A DNA stretch of 64,000 nucleotides. Origin: Corella eumyota. Lineage: Eukaryota; Chordata; Ascidiacea; Phlebobranchia; Corellidae. The position numbers and the translations under genes are program-made. The stretch spans positions 8,680,001-8,744,000 of the forward strand of contig OY720101.1 in NCBI GenBank assembly GCA_963082875.1, given 5' to 3'. The notes below the pieces were generated by a model, which was not told the DNA's origin, made no database searches, and worked only from the letters and a program-made list of their open reading frames with translations. Shown piece after piece: positions 24,363 through 35,615 of this stretch; position 1 is the stretch's first letter, and every line of letters starts with the position of its first letter.

Positions 24363-24770
24363 CTAAAAAAGGTTTAATGTAGAATAATAACAAAAATTTA
24401 AAACCAGGATTTTAAAACCAATATTTTTTGTAAAAACCAATTTACCCTACAATAAAATCAAACAACAGGCAAAGTATAAAAACGTACATGTACAAGTTGC
24501 ACAGCTTAGGCAGTGCACACATTTTTTATTTATTCTTAACTTAATTTACTATCTTTACTGTCTAAATAAGATGTATTAGTTATGAACCCAATGGTATCGG
24601 GCAGTTATAAACCCATTGATTGATTTTGGGCTGGCAAGATTTACATATACTTACATCATGTAAGAAGACGCAAGCTCCTACTATTTATATGGTAATGCCT
24701 AGCATCTTGTAAAATTCATTGCCAATGTCACCAATTAAAAATACGAAACTATTATAAGCTTACCTTTACT

Positions 24771-25378
24771 TTAATCTTCTAAGTTGAGATCAAACTTAGA
24801 ATAAAGTTGTTTGGTTGTTGTTTGAAGTTGTAATGCTAATCTTCCAATTACCATTTGACCCACGTCTTTTATCTCGTTGTATTCATGCAACTTGTCAATG
24901 TGCAGTTTTAATTCTTCTTCGTCGTAACCTGAAGTACCAACAATAAAAAAATCAATTAAATTTGACCTGTCATAAAGAAAATTTATATTTTTACATATTG
25001 AATGTATATATATCAAACAAAAAAACAGTTAAGTAATTTTTTTTTATTTTTAAACCAACCTTCTGATCTTAATTGTTTAATTTCCTTTTCTTGATCAGTA
25101 ATCTGTTTTTTTAAACTTTCAATATCTTCCAAATCAATCTTTGCCTGTGCACCAGCTACTTTTTTATTTAACTTAAATGGAGAATTAAAAGCTAATGATG
25201 ATTTCCTTTTTTTTGCCGACAAATTTTTTGGGGTATAAATTGGATTAGGTGAGTTTGATGAAGTGTTAGGGGTAAGGGGGGAACGTAAGGGTGATTTAAA
25301 TGCACTGTGAACTTTTGTAACGCTGGATAATCTGCGGTTTCTAGGTGTCACTGGCAAGAGGTCAGCAGCATTAGACAT
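24771..25378 (-). CDS. SWI5: DNA repair protein SWI5, two exons
   Basis: SWI5 pairs with SFR1 to help RAD51 in homologous recombination in the nucleus. Exons 25378-25060 and 24928-24771 join in phase (G|GT) to give 158 residues. The C-terminal third is the conserved SWI5 domain: coiled coil DLEDIESLKKQITDQEKEIK, then YDEEELKLHIDKLHEYNEIK and DVGQMVIGRLA, ending KQLYSKFDLNLED, close to the vertebrate ending. The N-terminal part is Ser/Pro-rich and basic (FKSPLRSPLTP, SAKKRK), as in vertebrate SWI5. An acceptor-like CTATTTCAG lies 15 nt upstream of the ATG, so the mRNA probably begins by cis- or trans-splicing there. It lies between ZNHIT3 (451 bp upstream) and SETDB1 (408 bp downstream), all in one orientation. 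Confidence 0.93.
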
Positions 25379-25829
25379 ACCAAAACAAAACTGAAATAGT
25401 TTCACTTTTTTTTTAAATCTATAAATGAAAAAATATGTTCAATCGAAAGGGTGGTTTTAAGCATTGCAGAAACATTTTTTACACATAATTGGAAACAACA
25501 AAGACAAAAAAACATGTTTGTTATTCTTACAAGCTAATTTAGAATTCGCAAAGGTCTCAAAGTTTGAGTAAAATGAGTAAGGACCATAAAGTACACAAGA
25601 GAATATACAAGAAAAAAAGACAAGAGTTTGTTCAAGAACTGTAAAGTATACACAAGTGTGAAATGATTTAAATTTGATATTCAAGGAAAAACATTCTAGC
25701 ATCTATTTAAACCACTTCAAATACAGAACATTAATGCATATTTAGGTAGTTTACAATGTTTATAAAAAAACGTTTAAAACTTGAAAAAAAATTAAAGTAG
25801 GTTGGATTTTTTTTGGGCAACGCAAAGGT

Positions 25830-26237
25830 TTATTTACTATTACTATCACCTTCACCAGATATAACAGCAAGACATTCATTTGCAAACTCAACAAAAATAG
25901 GTTCTTGCATACATTTGTCAATGTCAGTGTTCATGTTTTTAGATTTATCTAAATTTTCAATTAATTTTCTAAGATGTCGATTATCTAAAATGTTTCTTAA
26001 GTTTACAGAATCTTTTAATAGACCTAGAGTTTTAACGTCAATCAATTCATTTTCTTCTAGTTCAAGTTGAGTTTGACTTTTTAATTCAGTTTTTGTGATA
26101 ATTTCTTTTTTCACACATATCTTTTGTTCTTTGTGTGATTTATAGCAAACTAATGAACAGTACTTTTTCAAGCAATTCGGGCAAGTATATTTGCTATCAG
26201 CATTGCAGCAAATTTCACATTTTACAATTAACTTCAT
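25830..26237 (-). CDS. ZNHIT3: Zinc finger HIT domain protein ZNHIT3
   Basis: A single-exon 135-residue protein. The N-terminal zf-HIT domain has the expected Cys/His set: CEICCNADSKYTCPNCLKKY then CSLVCYKSHKEQ (residues about 7-38). The C-terminal part has the family's other conserved block, LLKDSVNLRNILDNRHLRKL followed by IENLDKSKN and EPIFVEFANECLAVI. ZNHIT3 acts with NUFIP1 in assembling box C/D snoRNPs and can bind nuclear receptors in vertebrates. The length is close to human ZNHIT3. An AATAAA overlaps the stop codon region (25829-25834 on the minus strand), so the 3'UTR may be very short. It is first of three same-strand genes (ZNHIT3, SWI5, SETDB1). Confidence 0.93.
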   Translation of the reverse strand: MKLIVKCEICCNADSKYTCPNCLKKYCSLVCYKSHKEQKICVKKEIITKTELKSQTQLELEENELIDVKTLGLLKDSVNLRNILDNRHLRKLIENLDKSKNMNTDIDKCMQEPIFVEFANECLAVISGEGDSNSK

Positions 26238-26839
26238 TTTAATATCTTAATCAAAACTTATTATCTAAACCAAATAAATAACAACTTTTATTTTGTTTTA
26301 AATTAGCATTGTTTAGTGTCCTGCAACTGTATTAATAGTAGAATTGCTGTATTTTCTGGCAACAATAATCATTAACTTTAGGTATAATTATAAAGTCTGA
26401 AAGACCAATCTTTTCGATGTCACGACATATATAAATAAAAAATAATTTTGATTTTTTTGTTCGCTTAAAAATAGGTCCAACTCGGCAAAGGATCCCTTAA
26501 AAATATATATTTTGTAAATTTAACGAAATATATTAATTTTTACAAAAAAATTAAAACTATTAAAACGCGCTTATCTGCTTAAGTGCTTGTTGTCGCTTGC
26601 TTTAATTTGCTTTGCAGAAAACTTTAAAAAAACGTGGAACAGCTGTTGTAACATTTATGCGATAAGCCTATTTTTAAATAGATTTTTGCAATTAAAAAAA
26701 AAACTGTATAGCTATTTACATTCTTTAACCAAAACAACATTTTTTCTGAATATATATGTGTGATTTATTTTATAAATTAAAAATTATGTAAAATCTTGTT
26801 TTCTTTTTATGCAGAGATTCCCTTTTTTAAAACTTAGGC

Positions 26840-27559
26840 CTATTGGCCCCCTGAAAATGAAAAAACATTTGTTAAACTAAAACAAAAAACATAAACTATA
26901 CGGATAAAATAGGTTACAACAAATTTATAAGAAACACCTTTACATGGACATAAATAAATTTAAGTCACGTTAACGTACTTATTTCGTTGTCCAATTGCCT
27001 CATAGCGATATTCTTGACATTTTCATCAAGGACCAACGACAATTCGTCACTGATATCTCTCATTATTGCAAGATATTGCATTGGTTCCTATCAAAGCAAC
27101 GTAAAAAATTAATGTAAATATAATTCACCATAATAAATTTTTTATTAAAGAAAAACAGTACTTCGTAAAAACTAAGCTAAAATAGTATTTAAAAAATGAG
27201 CTTAAGTTATACCAACAAATTAATTATAAAGCAAATATTTTTACTTTAAAAACAGCTCAAAAAATTAAAATTTTGTATGTTAACCTGCTCTCTTAAGTTT
27301 TGTAATTCTGCCAAGTCATGATCTCCAACAGCGGCCTTAACTGCAGTCGAAGCAATCTTTTGAACGGTTGGATTTGATGCAACTTTCACTATACCCTTTC
27401 CTATGCTGCTCATGGTACTCCTTAAAAAGACAAAAAAAAGTCAGCCAAATGCAATTAAGTGACATGACATAAAAAATTCAAAAACATCTCCTACTTCCAG
27501 CTTGCCTCTGCAGCCAAAACTAGTCCAAGCAAAAGAAATGTGATAAATAACTTGTTCAT
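26840..27559 (-). CDS. Secreted cationic peptide precursor I (Ci-PAP/MAM-like)
   Basis: Exons 27559-27495, 27420-27285, 27087-26979 and 26850-26840 encode 106 residues. Exon 1 is the signal peptide MNKLFITFLLLGLVLAAEA. Exon 2 holds a mature peptide beginning SWKSTMSSIGKGIVKV, then NPTVQKIASTAVKAAVGDH, an amphipathic Lys-containing helix. Exon 3 holds the acidic propiece starting EPMQYLAIMRDISDELS and ending QLDNEI. The last exon adds RGQ and a stop. The plan matches known Ciona hemocyte antimicrobial precursors: secretion, a cationic core, and an acidic C-terminal piece that is removed. Upstream are a 5'UTR donor (ACGTAAGTTTG), a TATA box and CATATG. It is the leftmost member and the most diverged in exon 3, close to the ZNHIT3 promoter. 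A minus-strand AATAAA near 26765 fits the poly(A) signal. Confidence 0.82.
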
Positions 27560-27743
27560 AATCTAAAAATGTAGTTTTAAATACTGTTATGTAAAGTACG
27601 TATTAAAATATATATATCTTTGTTAATCTGGATAGTTTAAAAGCACATTAGTTACCTTACAAACAAACAAACTTACGTTTTTTTGTTAATGTGGTAGCGT
27701 TGTCGATCAAAATTTAATGAATAAATATAAATCAGGATTTTTT

Positions 27744-27772
27744 CTTTTATATTCTTGAACAAAGGCCATATG
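27744..27772 (-). promoter_or_regulatory. Promoter of peptide gene I
   Basis: TATAAAAG at 27751-27744 with CATATG at 27772-27767 upstream, the arrangement shared through the cluster. The transcript would run into the 5'UTR exon, whose donor lies near 27675. Confidence 0.65.
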
Positions 27773-28553
27773 ATAAATTTAAAAACAATTAAAAATCCTA
27801 ATATAGCAATAATTTTTTATTTTAAATATTTTAAAAATCCCGTACATATGTTTAAAATATATTCAATATTTATTAAATCAGAAATTTTGAACATTTTAAT
27901 AAACATGTGACAATAAGGAGTTTTTATTTTTTCCGTTATTTAAAAAAATTGTATTTGAATTATTTCCGTTGAAAATTTTCTATAATAAAATATAATTTAA
28001 TAAAAACAAATATGCCTGATTGACTCTTATTAACTTAGGTATAATGGTTTTTAACAATAACAAACTTTTTTTTAACTTTGGGCCGCAAATTTAAAAATGA
28101 CAACTTGTAACTTTTGTTTATTAAAACTTACTGTTTACTCAGTAAGTTTTTTTTATTATATTAACACAATTGAATAATAATACAATTATAGATATTTTAA
28201 TTTAGTTATGTCTAATGCTATCTTATTTTATATATTTTTTGTTTAGTTTTAGGTTTTTTACATTTATTATTTTTTAATGTGTGTATGTTTATAGTTAAAT
28301 TTCTGTATACAAAACTTTATTGCATAAAGTTGAACTACTACAGTACCAGATAATCTATCAAAGATAAGTTATCAAAAAGGTTAAAAGCACTACAACTATA
28401 TTGTTTTTTTTTTAATTCCATGATTAACTTGTGTAAACTTTTAAATATAACAGGCCGGTAAAGAAAAATACAAAAATTTCCCATTTCCGAATAACATTTT
28501 ATTAAAATAAAAAACTAAAGTTCCAGTTCAGTTTCCAAAAGTCATTTTATATT

Positions 28554-29534
28554 CTATTGCTCTATGTTTGCTGTGTTAACAAAAGTAAATATTAAAAACA
28601 AATATTTTAATAAGAATACAGCATTAAAGTTAGATTAAATTATATAAAACTTGGTTTTATCTTTTTTGTTAAGGCCCGACACTATATACCGCCTAAATAT
28701 AAGATAAACTGTGTTCCTTCAACCCAGTCTCGTGTTGACTTTGGCAATTTAGTATATTGTTTAACATAATTTTACATACCAATAGAGTTGTCCAGATCTT
28801 TTATCACATCCTCCAAGATATCTTTGTTAAATATCAAAGATAACTCTTCGCTTAAATCTCTCATCTGATAAAGGTATTCCATAGGGTCCTAGTTAAGAAA
28901 AAAGTTACAGTATTTATTATTTACACAAAGACCAAAAACACTAATATTGTTCAAGTTAAAAAATCCACAAGTGCGCGCAAGCCCGTCTAGTTTAAAACCA
29001 ATATGCGGCTACAATAAAAAAAAATTTACATTTTTTACAAATATTAAAAAAAAAATAATTCACAAATATTTTACAACCACATAACAAGTTAATAAAAGCT
29101 AGGTTAACGGCAAATAAAACAAAAAATATATTTTAAATTAAGCAAAATAAAAAAGTGGAATATAAGATAATTATAGGGGTAAATACAAATGTGTATTTAT
29201 TAAAAAAAATAAATAATCGTGACTAAATAAAATATCTAAACCTGTTCTCTTAGAGCACGAAGTTCCCTTAGTTCTTGATCACCGAAACGTAGTGCAGCAC
29301 GACCAATTCCACGGGCTATAGGATGTCTAAGCACTCTTCCATAAATTAATTAGAAATTAAATATATAATGTGTTACATTTAGGTACTATCAAATAGTTTA
29401 AAAAGCAAATTTTATCAATAAAATGTTGATTTAAAAGAATTCTGTTCCTTCAAATATTAAATTACTAACCTTATAAACGCTTCTGAGGAAAACACAAGTC
29501 CCAGCAGAAGAAAGGCGATAAGTAATTTATTCAT
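28554..29534 (-). CDS. Secreted Arg-rich peptide precursor H
   Basis: Exons 29534-29470, 29335-29242, 28888-28780 and 28570-28554 encode 94 residues. The signal peptide is MNKLLIAFLLLGLVFSSEA. The mature part is short: FIRVLRHPIARGIGRAALRF, then GDQELRELRALREQ at the exon end. Five Arg and no acidic residue before GDQ make a short amphipathic cationic helix. The acidic propiece exon begins DPMEYLYQMRDLSEELS. The last exon adds ANIEQ and a stop. Poly(A) signal AATAAA lies near 28500. This is the smallest mature peptide among the intact members. Its promoter is nearly the same as that of gene J, on the other strand 28 kb away. Confidence 0.82.
28660..28755 (-). mobile_element. Family-2 SINE tail fragment
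   Basis: CCAGTCTCGTGTTGACTTTG and a degenerate upstream part match the SINE body. It lies in the last intron of gene H. A comparable fragment (TAAGGCAACATTCGTTGTCC) is in the same intron of gene G near 31080-31150. Confidence 0.5.
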
Positions 29535-29695
29535 GATCTAAAAATATTTTAAGATTCTTTTTTATTTTAAATATTAAAATACTTATTTTAAACACATTAA
29601 GACAATAAAACAAACTCACGTTTTTTTGGGTTGTTATTCTATCTATAATTCAGCTTATCAAATAAATGTTGTAGCACAATTAGGCTTAAACTTCC

Positions 29696-29722
29696 CTTTT
29701 ATAAACTTGAATGCGACATATG
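29696..29722 (-). promoter_or_regulatory. Promoter of peptide gene H
   Basis: TATAAAAG at 29703-29696 and CATATG at 29722-29717, 13 bp apart. The surrounding 100 bp or more are almost identical to the gene J promoter in reverse complement. Confidence 0.75.
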
Positions 29723-30935
29723 ATATATCAAAAATTCCATTTGAACTTCCCAAATTAAAAATCATATTGATAAAAATTTTGTTTAAAACTTTCCAAAAAG
29801 CAAATTTAATTTCCAAGCACATGGTTAAAAAAACATATGATACTAGAAGTCACGTGTTTTGAATTTTAATGACATTAAAGTTAATGTCGTTTTGCTAATA
29901 CGCATCGAAATTTTGTTCTGTAGCGGAATAAAAAATAACATACCAAAAGTAAATAAACAACTGTATTTTTTAAAATCAATTTTAATTGAAAAAATGTTTG
30001 ATTAATGTAAAAAAAGCATTTTTTTATTTAAATGGTATAAAGTTAAAGCAAAAAAAAAACTAAAAAAAAATTAAAAACTAAAAAATCCTAAATCCTAAAA
30101 AATGCTTAAAATCATAATGGTATATTAATCATGTCAATTAGTTACAGGACAGCTTATATTGGGTTTATTTAAATTTCTTACCAAATGCTATAATTAAAAC
30201 CATTTACCGTGTATTTGTTTTTAGGAACAAAAAGTGTAAAAAATGAAAACTTGATTTTTAAACCAATCAATCAAGTAAAATGATAATATTAATTTCTAAA
30301 AATTTTACATACGTTAATAAACTTATTAAAATTAATAGACCCACTATGCAAGCTGTATTCTTTGTATTTTTATACGTCATGGTTATTAAAAGTTAAAAAT
30401 CACAAGCAAAAACTAAAATTTATATTTACATTTTTTGATATGAATTTTTGGAAATTATAGTATTTTAAAAATTATTTTATTTAAATTGACGTTTTTTTCA
30501 CCTCATCACTATATTATTTTCTTTTTAAGTGAAAACAGTTATTAGTATTTAAATTAAACATAATCAACTATAATTATATTTTATTTGAAGTTTGGGCTTA
30601 TTTATATGCTATTATTTAACACAATTTTAGTATATTTTTTTTACATTTTTTTACTATATTATTTTAAAAAAATGGAAACTGTTATTTATAAATTTTACTA
30701 TTTAATTTCAGAAGTTATAAAGCATTATTAATTTATTTATAATTAAGTAAATTGCCTAACATAATTTTTTTTAAATAAATATTTATTAATGTAGGCACTA
30801 AATCAAGATTGTTTTTTTATTTGATATTTTTTTCCGACTGTTGAACAAAAATTTCTTTTTCCGAATAAAATTTTATTAAAACAAAAAACTAGCAAACAAT
30901 CCAGTTCGTTATTCCAAAAATATTTCTTTAATATT

Positions 30936-31817
30936 TTATTGCTCGAGATTAGCTGTAAAATTAAAAATTGAAAATTAAACATCAAATTTAAAGTATAACT
31001 TAAGTCCTTATTTTGCATATTTTAGTTATGTTATCAAGCAAAACTAAAATGTGTAAAACAAATATAAATTTATTGGTTTTCGATGTTGACGCCAACATTA
31101 CGACCCTAAACATATAAGGCAACATTCGTTGTCCAGGCTAGAGTCTTAAGATTGAAATTTAAAAGTTTTAGATATTGTTCATTATATTTATCTTACCAAC
31201 AATGTTGTCCAACTGTATCATCACATCACCCATAACATCTTTTTTAAATATCAAAGACAATTCGTCCCTGATATCGTTCATTTGAGCAATATAGTGTGTG
31301 GGTTCCTATTTAAGTCAAATGACAGTTTTTTTACATACAAAATAAAATCATAAAATAAAATCAAAAAAGGTGTTCTATTTAATCGACGATTGGGTTTTCA
31401 TTTAAAAAATGTATTTATACTAAAAATAAACAAAAAATAACGGCAAATAACACTTAAATATTTAAACCTGTTCTCTTAGGGTGCGAAGTTCTTTTAAACC
31501 TTGATCACCTACTGTACGAACTATTGCAACGCGACGCAGTGCAAGAGGTAGGGGACGCCACCATATACCACGTCTTAGTGGTCTTACTACTGCCCTGTAA
31601 ATAACTTAAGAGTTAATCAATTAGTATATTTTATATATAGTTCTTAAAATGAGTTTAAAAAAAAAATTAATAAAATATAAATTTAAATTGTTGATTTCAC
31701 AAATTATTATTTTTGAATTATGAAATTAATCACCAATTATTTAATTACTTACCTAATTAATGCATCTGCGGAAAACACTAGCCCGAGCAGAAGAAATGCG
31801 ATAAGTAACTTATTCAT
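30936..31817 (-). CDS. Secreted Arg/Trp/Pro-rich peptide precursor G
   Basis: Exons 31817-31753, 31594-31468, 31305-31197 and 30952-30936 encode 105 residues. The signal peptide is MNKLLIAFLLLGLVFSADA. The mature peptide begins LIRAVVRPLRRGIWWRPLPL and continues ALRRVAIVRTV before GDQ. It has eight Arg, no acidic residue, a WW pair and several Pro. That composition recalls the Trp/Arg class of antimicrobial peptides and the reported Ci-MAM-A type. The propiece exon begins EPTHYIAQMNDIRDELS. The last exon adds ANLEQ and a stop. Poly(A) AATAAA lies near 30871. Exons 3-4 are most like gene H, its neighbour, suggesting a local duplication followed by rapid change in exon 2. Confidence 0.83.
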
Positions 31818-31961
31818 GATCTAAAAACATTTTAAAAGTATTTTTTTAAAAACGAAGATTGATCGCAGTAGAACTATAACAAAACTTACCCTTTATTGGG
31901 TTGCTAAAATTTATTCAATACAAGTTATTAAATGATATAACTTAGGTAAACTTAAACTTCC

Positions 31962-31988
31962 CTTTTATAAAGGTAATTACAACATATG
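31962..31988 (-). promoter_or_regulatory. Promoter of peptide gene G
   Basis: TATAAAAG at 31969-31962 and CATATG at 31988-31983, 13 bp apart. The 5'UTR donor lies near 31890. Confidence 0.7.
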
Positions 31989-31999
31989 ATATATATATA

Positions 32000-32690
32000 A
32001 CAAAACTTCCATTTAAATTTTTCATATTAAAAACCATATTGGTAAAAATTTGTTTGAAATTTTCCAAAGCTCACATTCAATTTCCACACGCCTGGTAATA
32101 CAAATACAAAACATATGCTATTCGAGAAATAACACATTAAAAAATCACAGCGGCATATTATTCATGGCATAGACCGGCCGATAGATTACGGGTTCCATTC
32201 CCGCTAAAGTTTTCCCGCCTGTTTTTTTAATTTTGTATGCACCATAAATTGAATTGCTTAAGGATTACTATAACTATTTGATAGACATTAACGTTTAGTT
32301 TTACTTTACAAAAATAAAATATTTTGAAAAACCTACTGCTTGAATCGGCAATTTCAATTAGGGCCGATACATTGAACAAAAAAAATATTAGAGTGTTATT
32401 AGACGTTTACAAATTATTAAAAAGTTGCCTTATGTTTTCTAAAGTTATTGAAATGATGACATAGTTATTTCTTACGAATATCTATTTCAAGATGTAACAA
32501 GCATCTTTTTTATAAAATATTTGTAAAATTTCAATCTGTTTAAACAAAGACAAGTGCAGTTTCCATAATTTATTTCACAAAAAAGTTTAATAGGGTTAAA
32601 AACACAAATATTTTCTAATTATATCTTTAGGTTTAAATCAAAATTAGAGAAAAGTAATTTCTTGATTTTTGGAGAACTTCATTTTATGCT
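32000..32690. other. Intergenic, tRNA-like fragment only
   Basis: No exon seen. Near 32165-32215 a T-arm-like hairpin (CGGGTTCCATTCCCG) may be a SINE or tRNA remnant; the rest of a cloverleaf is not there. Confidence 0.35.
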
Positions 32691-32691
32691 A

Positions 32692-33308
32692 TTATTCTTC
32701 TGATATAGCTGAAATCAAATCATAAAAGATTACCTTAATATATGTACTGACAAATTTAACATTGAAAACACTTATTTTTTGAAATTTTACTTGTTAAAAT
32801 TGAATACCTAAATCTAGACGTCTCATAATTTCATTCGTAACATCTTCTCTGTACATTGATTGCAAGTTATCTTTTATGTCGCTCATTCTTTCGAGGTATT
32901 GCAATGGGTCCTGTTTTAATTAAAGTAAATGTAGAAAATTATAATTAGCAATTGTTTTTTTTAATAAATTTGAAGCTTATACAGCATCTTTTAGACATTT
33001 TAAAGAGATTAAAAACATGCTTTAAAATTAAAGCTGTTACCTCGTCTTTTAGTTGTTGAAGTTCAGCAAAATCAATGTCACCAGCAAACTTAGCTACTTT
33101 AACAGCACCTTTGACTACCTTTAAAAGCCCTTTTCCTATCTTCTTAAAAACGTGCCCGACTTTTCTAATAACGTCAAATGTTTGAAAATTAATATGTGTA
33201 TTTACTATTTTTAAATATAAACTAAAAAACATACTTCCATTTTCCGTGTTTTGCCTCAACGGAAAGAAAAAGTCCAATCAAAAGGAATAGAATAACAACC
33301 TTGTTCAT
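32692..33308 (-). CDS. Secreted cecropin-like Lys-rich peptide precursor F'
   Basis: Exons 33308-33235, 33164-33041, 32910-32808 and 32708-32692 encode 105 residues. The signal peptide is MNKVVILFLLIGLFLSVEA. The mature peptide begins KHGKWKKVGHVFKKIGKGLL and continues KVVKGAVKVAKFAGD. It has eleven Lys with Trp near the start, a Gly hinge and a hydrophobic C-terminal half, the layout of insect cecropins and of styelin-type tunicate peptides. The exon ends DFAELQQLKDE in place of the usual LxELQNLREQ. The propiece exon is two codons shorter (103 nt; DPLQYLERMSDIKDNLQ). The last exon adds AISEE and a stop. Its duplicate F at 42.9-43.6 kb looks inactive, so this may be the only working member of the class. 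Resemblance to cecropins may be convergence. Confidence 0.82.
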
Positions 33309-33445
33309 TATCTAAAATAAACGTAGTGAATGACAATAAATATTCAGATTAACGAACAAAAAAGAAACAAAAATTTTAATTTCATTTTATTAAAATCTAC
33401 ACTGTTTTACTAATAAAAAGATATTAATAAAACTACAATAATATA

Positions 33446-33471
33446 CTTTTATAAAGCTAGACTGACATATG
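33446..33471 (-). promoter_or_regulatory. Promoter of peptide gene F'
   Basis: TATAAAAG at 33453-33446 and CATATG at 33471-33466, 12 bp apart. The same sequence persists at about 45838-45865 beside the disrupted duplicate F. Confidence 0.65.
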
Positions 33472-34005
33472 TTAATTTTCAAAATACCCATTTACTGTTT
33501 TGCATACTTAAAGCACATATTGAAAGTTCGCCTAATATAATATGGTTGGAATTTTTATAGCACAACCTCAATATTTTAAACGAACATCAACTGTTTATAG
33601 TTAAAATTAATTTTTGTATTACTTTAAAAAAAGGTATTTTTACAATTTTATTAAAAAAATTTTGTTGTAAATTGTTCAAGTCATCTTTAAACACAAGATC
33701 AAATCAAGCACGGTTTTGCATTGGTGCGGCTCGAGGTTAAACCCTGTCCGCCCGCCAAAAACAACTTGTACATTCTACATATCACGTTTAAGTTAATCAA
33801 AAAAAGTGTTATTTATTTTTTTAAATGGGTCTGAAATTTGAGCATTCGGAAAATTATTGTAAAAGCCGGGATTAAGAAAGGCATTTCGTAAGTAAGATTT
33901 ACATAGTTTCATTTATTACTTTTCGTTTATTAGAATATTTAAATTAGTAAAAACACAAAATTAAAAAATTATAGACTTGATTTGCAATAAGGCCTTTTGT
34001 ATCTT

Positions 34006-34928
34006 TTATACGTCCGATATAGCTGCAAAACAAAAAACTGTTAAAAAGTAGTCATTAAATTTTACTTAAACTTTTTCCGACTAATTTAAATATGTTACTA
34101 CCACACAATGCAGTAAATATAAAATATTATAATTTCTTACCAATATCTAAACGTCTCATAACTTTATTTGTAACATCTTCATTAAATACTGAATGCAAGT
34201 TGTCCTTAATATCGTTCATTCTCAGAAGATATTGTTCTGGTTCCTATTATAAAACATTATTAACAGAAAGTAAGTAAATATAACAAAAAGCAGTATTTAA
34301 TGTTTATGTATTAATGTATTATTAAATGTGTATTGTTAAAAGTAGTATTTAATGTGTTATTTTCTTATTTTTTACTTTTATTTCAGAATAACAGATTTTA
34401 CAAATTATTAAATACATTGGGATTGTATAAGCTAAACATGTAGACAGTATTAACAAAATACTAAAAATAAACACATTGTATGCTACAAAATAACAATATT
34501 CTAATCTATGCAAATTTATTTTGGTAATAAAAAGTAGCAATTAAAACCTCCTCTTTAAGTTGTTGAAGGTTGTCAAAATCTGCGTCACCTATTACATGCT
34601 TAACCACCTTTGCAATTTTTGCAATCCCCCTTCCAATCTTTTTAAAAAAGTGCCCGACTTTTCTAATAAAATTAAATAAGAGTTAAATTTAAGTAACAAA
34701 CATTAAACTGCTAGTAAAAAACATTAAACTAAAAACATACTTCCATCGGCCACGCCTTGCCTCAACGGAAAGAACAAATTGATTTTGTCATTTTTTCCCG
34801 TCGCATTGTTGTAATATTAATTGTATATCGTATCTATTATTTACTTTAATCAATGTGCGAAAAACCAAAATAAAAAAAAATAAAAAAAAAAGTCCAATTA
34901 ATAAAAAAAGAACTAAAAATTTGTTCAT
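34006..34928 (-). pseudogene. Peptide gene E' (cecropin-like class), broken copy
   Basis: Exons align with gene E: exon 1 region 34928-34741, exon 2 34662-34548, exon 3 34243-34141 and exon 4 34022-34006. Exon 1 is about 110 bp longer than in E because of an A-rich insert (about 34778-34890) with a poly(A)-like run, as if a small retrotransposed piece had landed in the signal peptide. The reading frame ends inside the insert. Exons 2-4 look undamaged (KKVGHFFKKIGRGIAKIAKV; propiece EPEQYLLRMNDIKDNLH), so the damage is recent. The gene is probably non-functional unless the insert is removed by splicing. Confidence 0.75.
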
Positions 34929-35051
34929 AATCTTTAAAATAAATAAAAAATTGCTACAGATATTTATAGTTAAAAAAATCAAGCAAGTTATACTGCAGAA
35001 CTTTTAAACTTCAATCTTCATAATGAGTGTATATTTGAACTACACCAAACA

Positions 35052-35078
35052 TTTTATATAAAAATAACCAAGCATATG
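35052..35078 (-). promoter_or_regulatory. Promoter-like element of E'
   Basis: CATATG at 35078-35073 lies upstream of an AT-rich TATATAAAAT stretch near 35052-35060. It is a weaker TATA than in other members. The same sequence stands upstream of E near 47300-47335. Confidence 0.5.
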
Positions 35079-35615
35079 CAAACTTGAAAAACACCTAATG
35101 AAATACATATTGTTGGTCTGAAGTATGATTGGAATTTTTCCAAATGCAGCATTACCATTTTATACTTTTTGTTATTAATTCTATTTTAGTATGCGCACAA
35201 AATATTATTTATTTACTTACGATAAAATTACTTTATATGTTTAGTAAAATAAAAATAAAATATTTTTATATTGTATATGCATTTTTTGCTAATATTTTTT
35301 AACTGAAAATAAATTTAGTTTAAAAAAACCTGAAATACAACAAAACAGCTGCCTTTTGTCTCCAAATTGTCTCAAAAATTGTTGAAAAAACAAATAAAAT
35401 CTTTCAAATAAAATATTAATTTTTAATAGAATATTTAATAGCTTGTTGTACTTAAAAAATTCTAAAAAGTTGTACCAAAGTTAAAACACTAAAAAATAAA
35501 AAAATAACACAAATTTTTTTTTTCCAAGTACAATTTTATTAACACATATTCCTAGCAAATTATTTTTCTTTATTTCCGTATTTGCTTGTATGTCATTTTT
35601 GACGTCCTACATTCC

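Noticed and set aside
29626-29862. 78-residue plus-strand open frame
   Set aside because: It lies antisense over the promoter and 5'UTR of peptide gene H and has no family likeness.
34788-34982. Hydrophobic small protein with a signal-like N-terminus
   Set aside because: It is the signal-peptide exon of E' running into an A-rich insert, not a separate gene.
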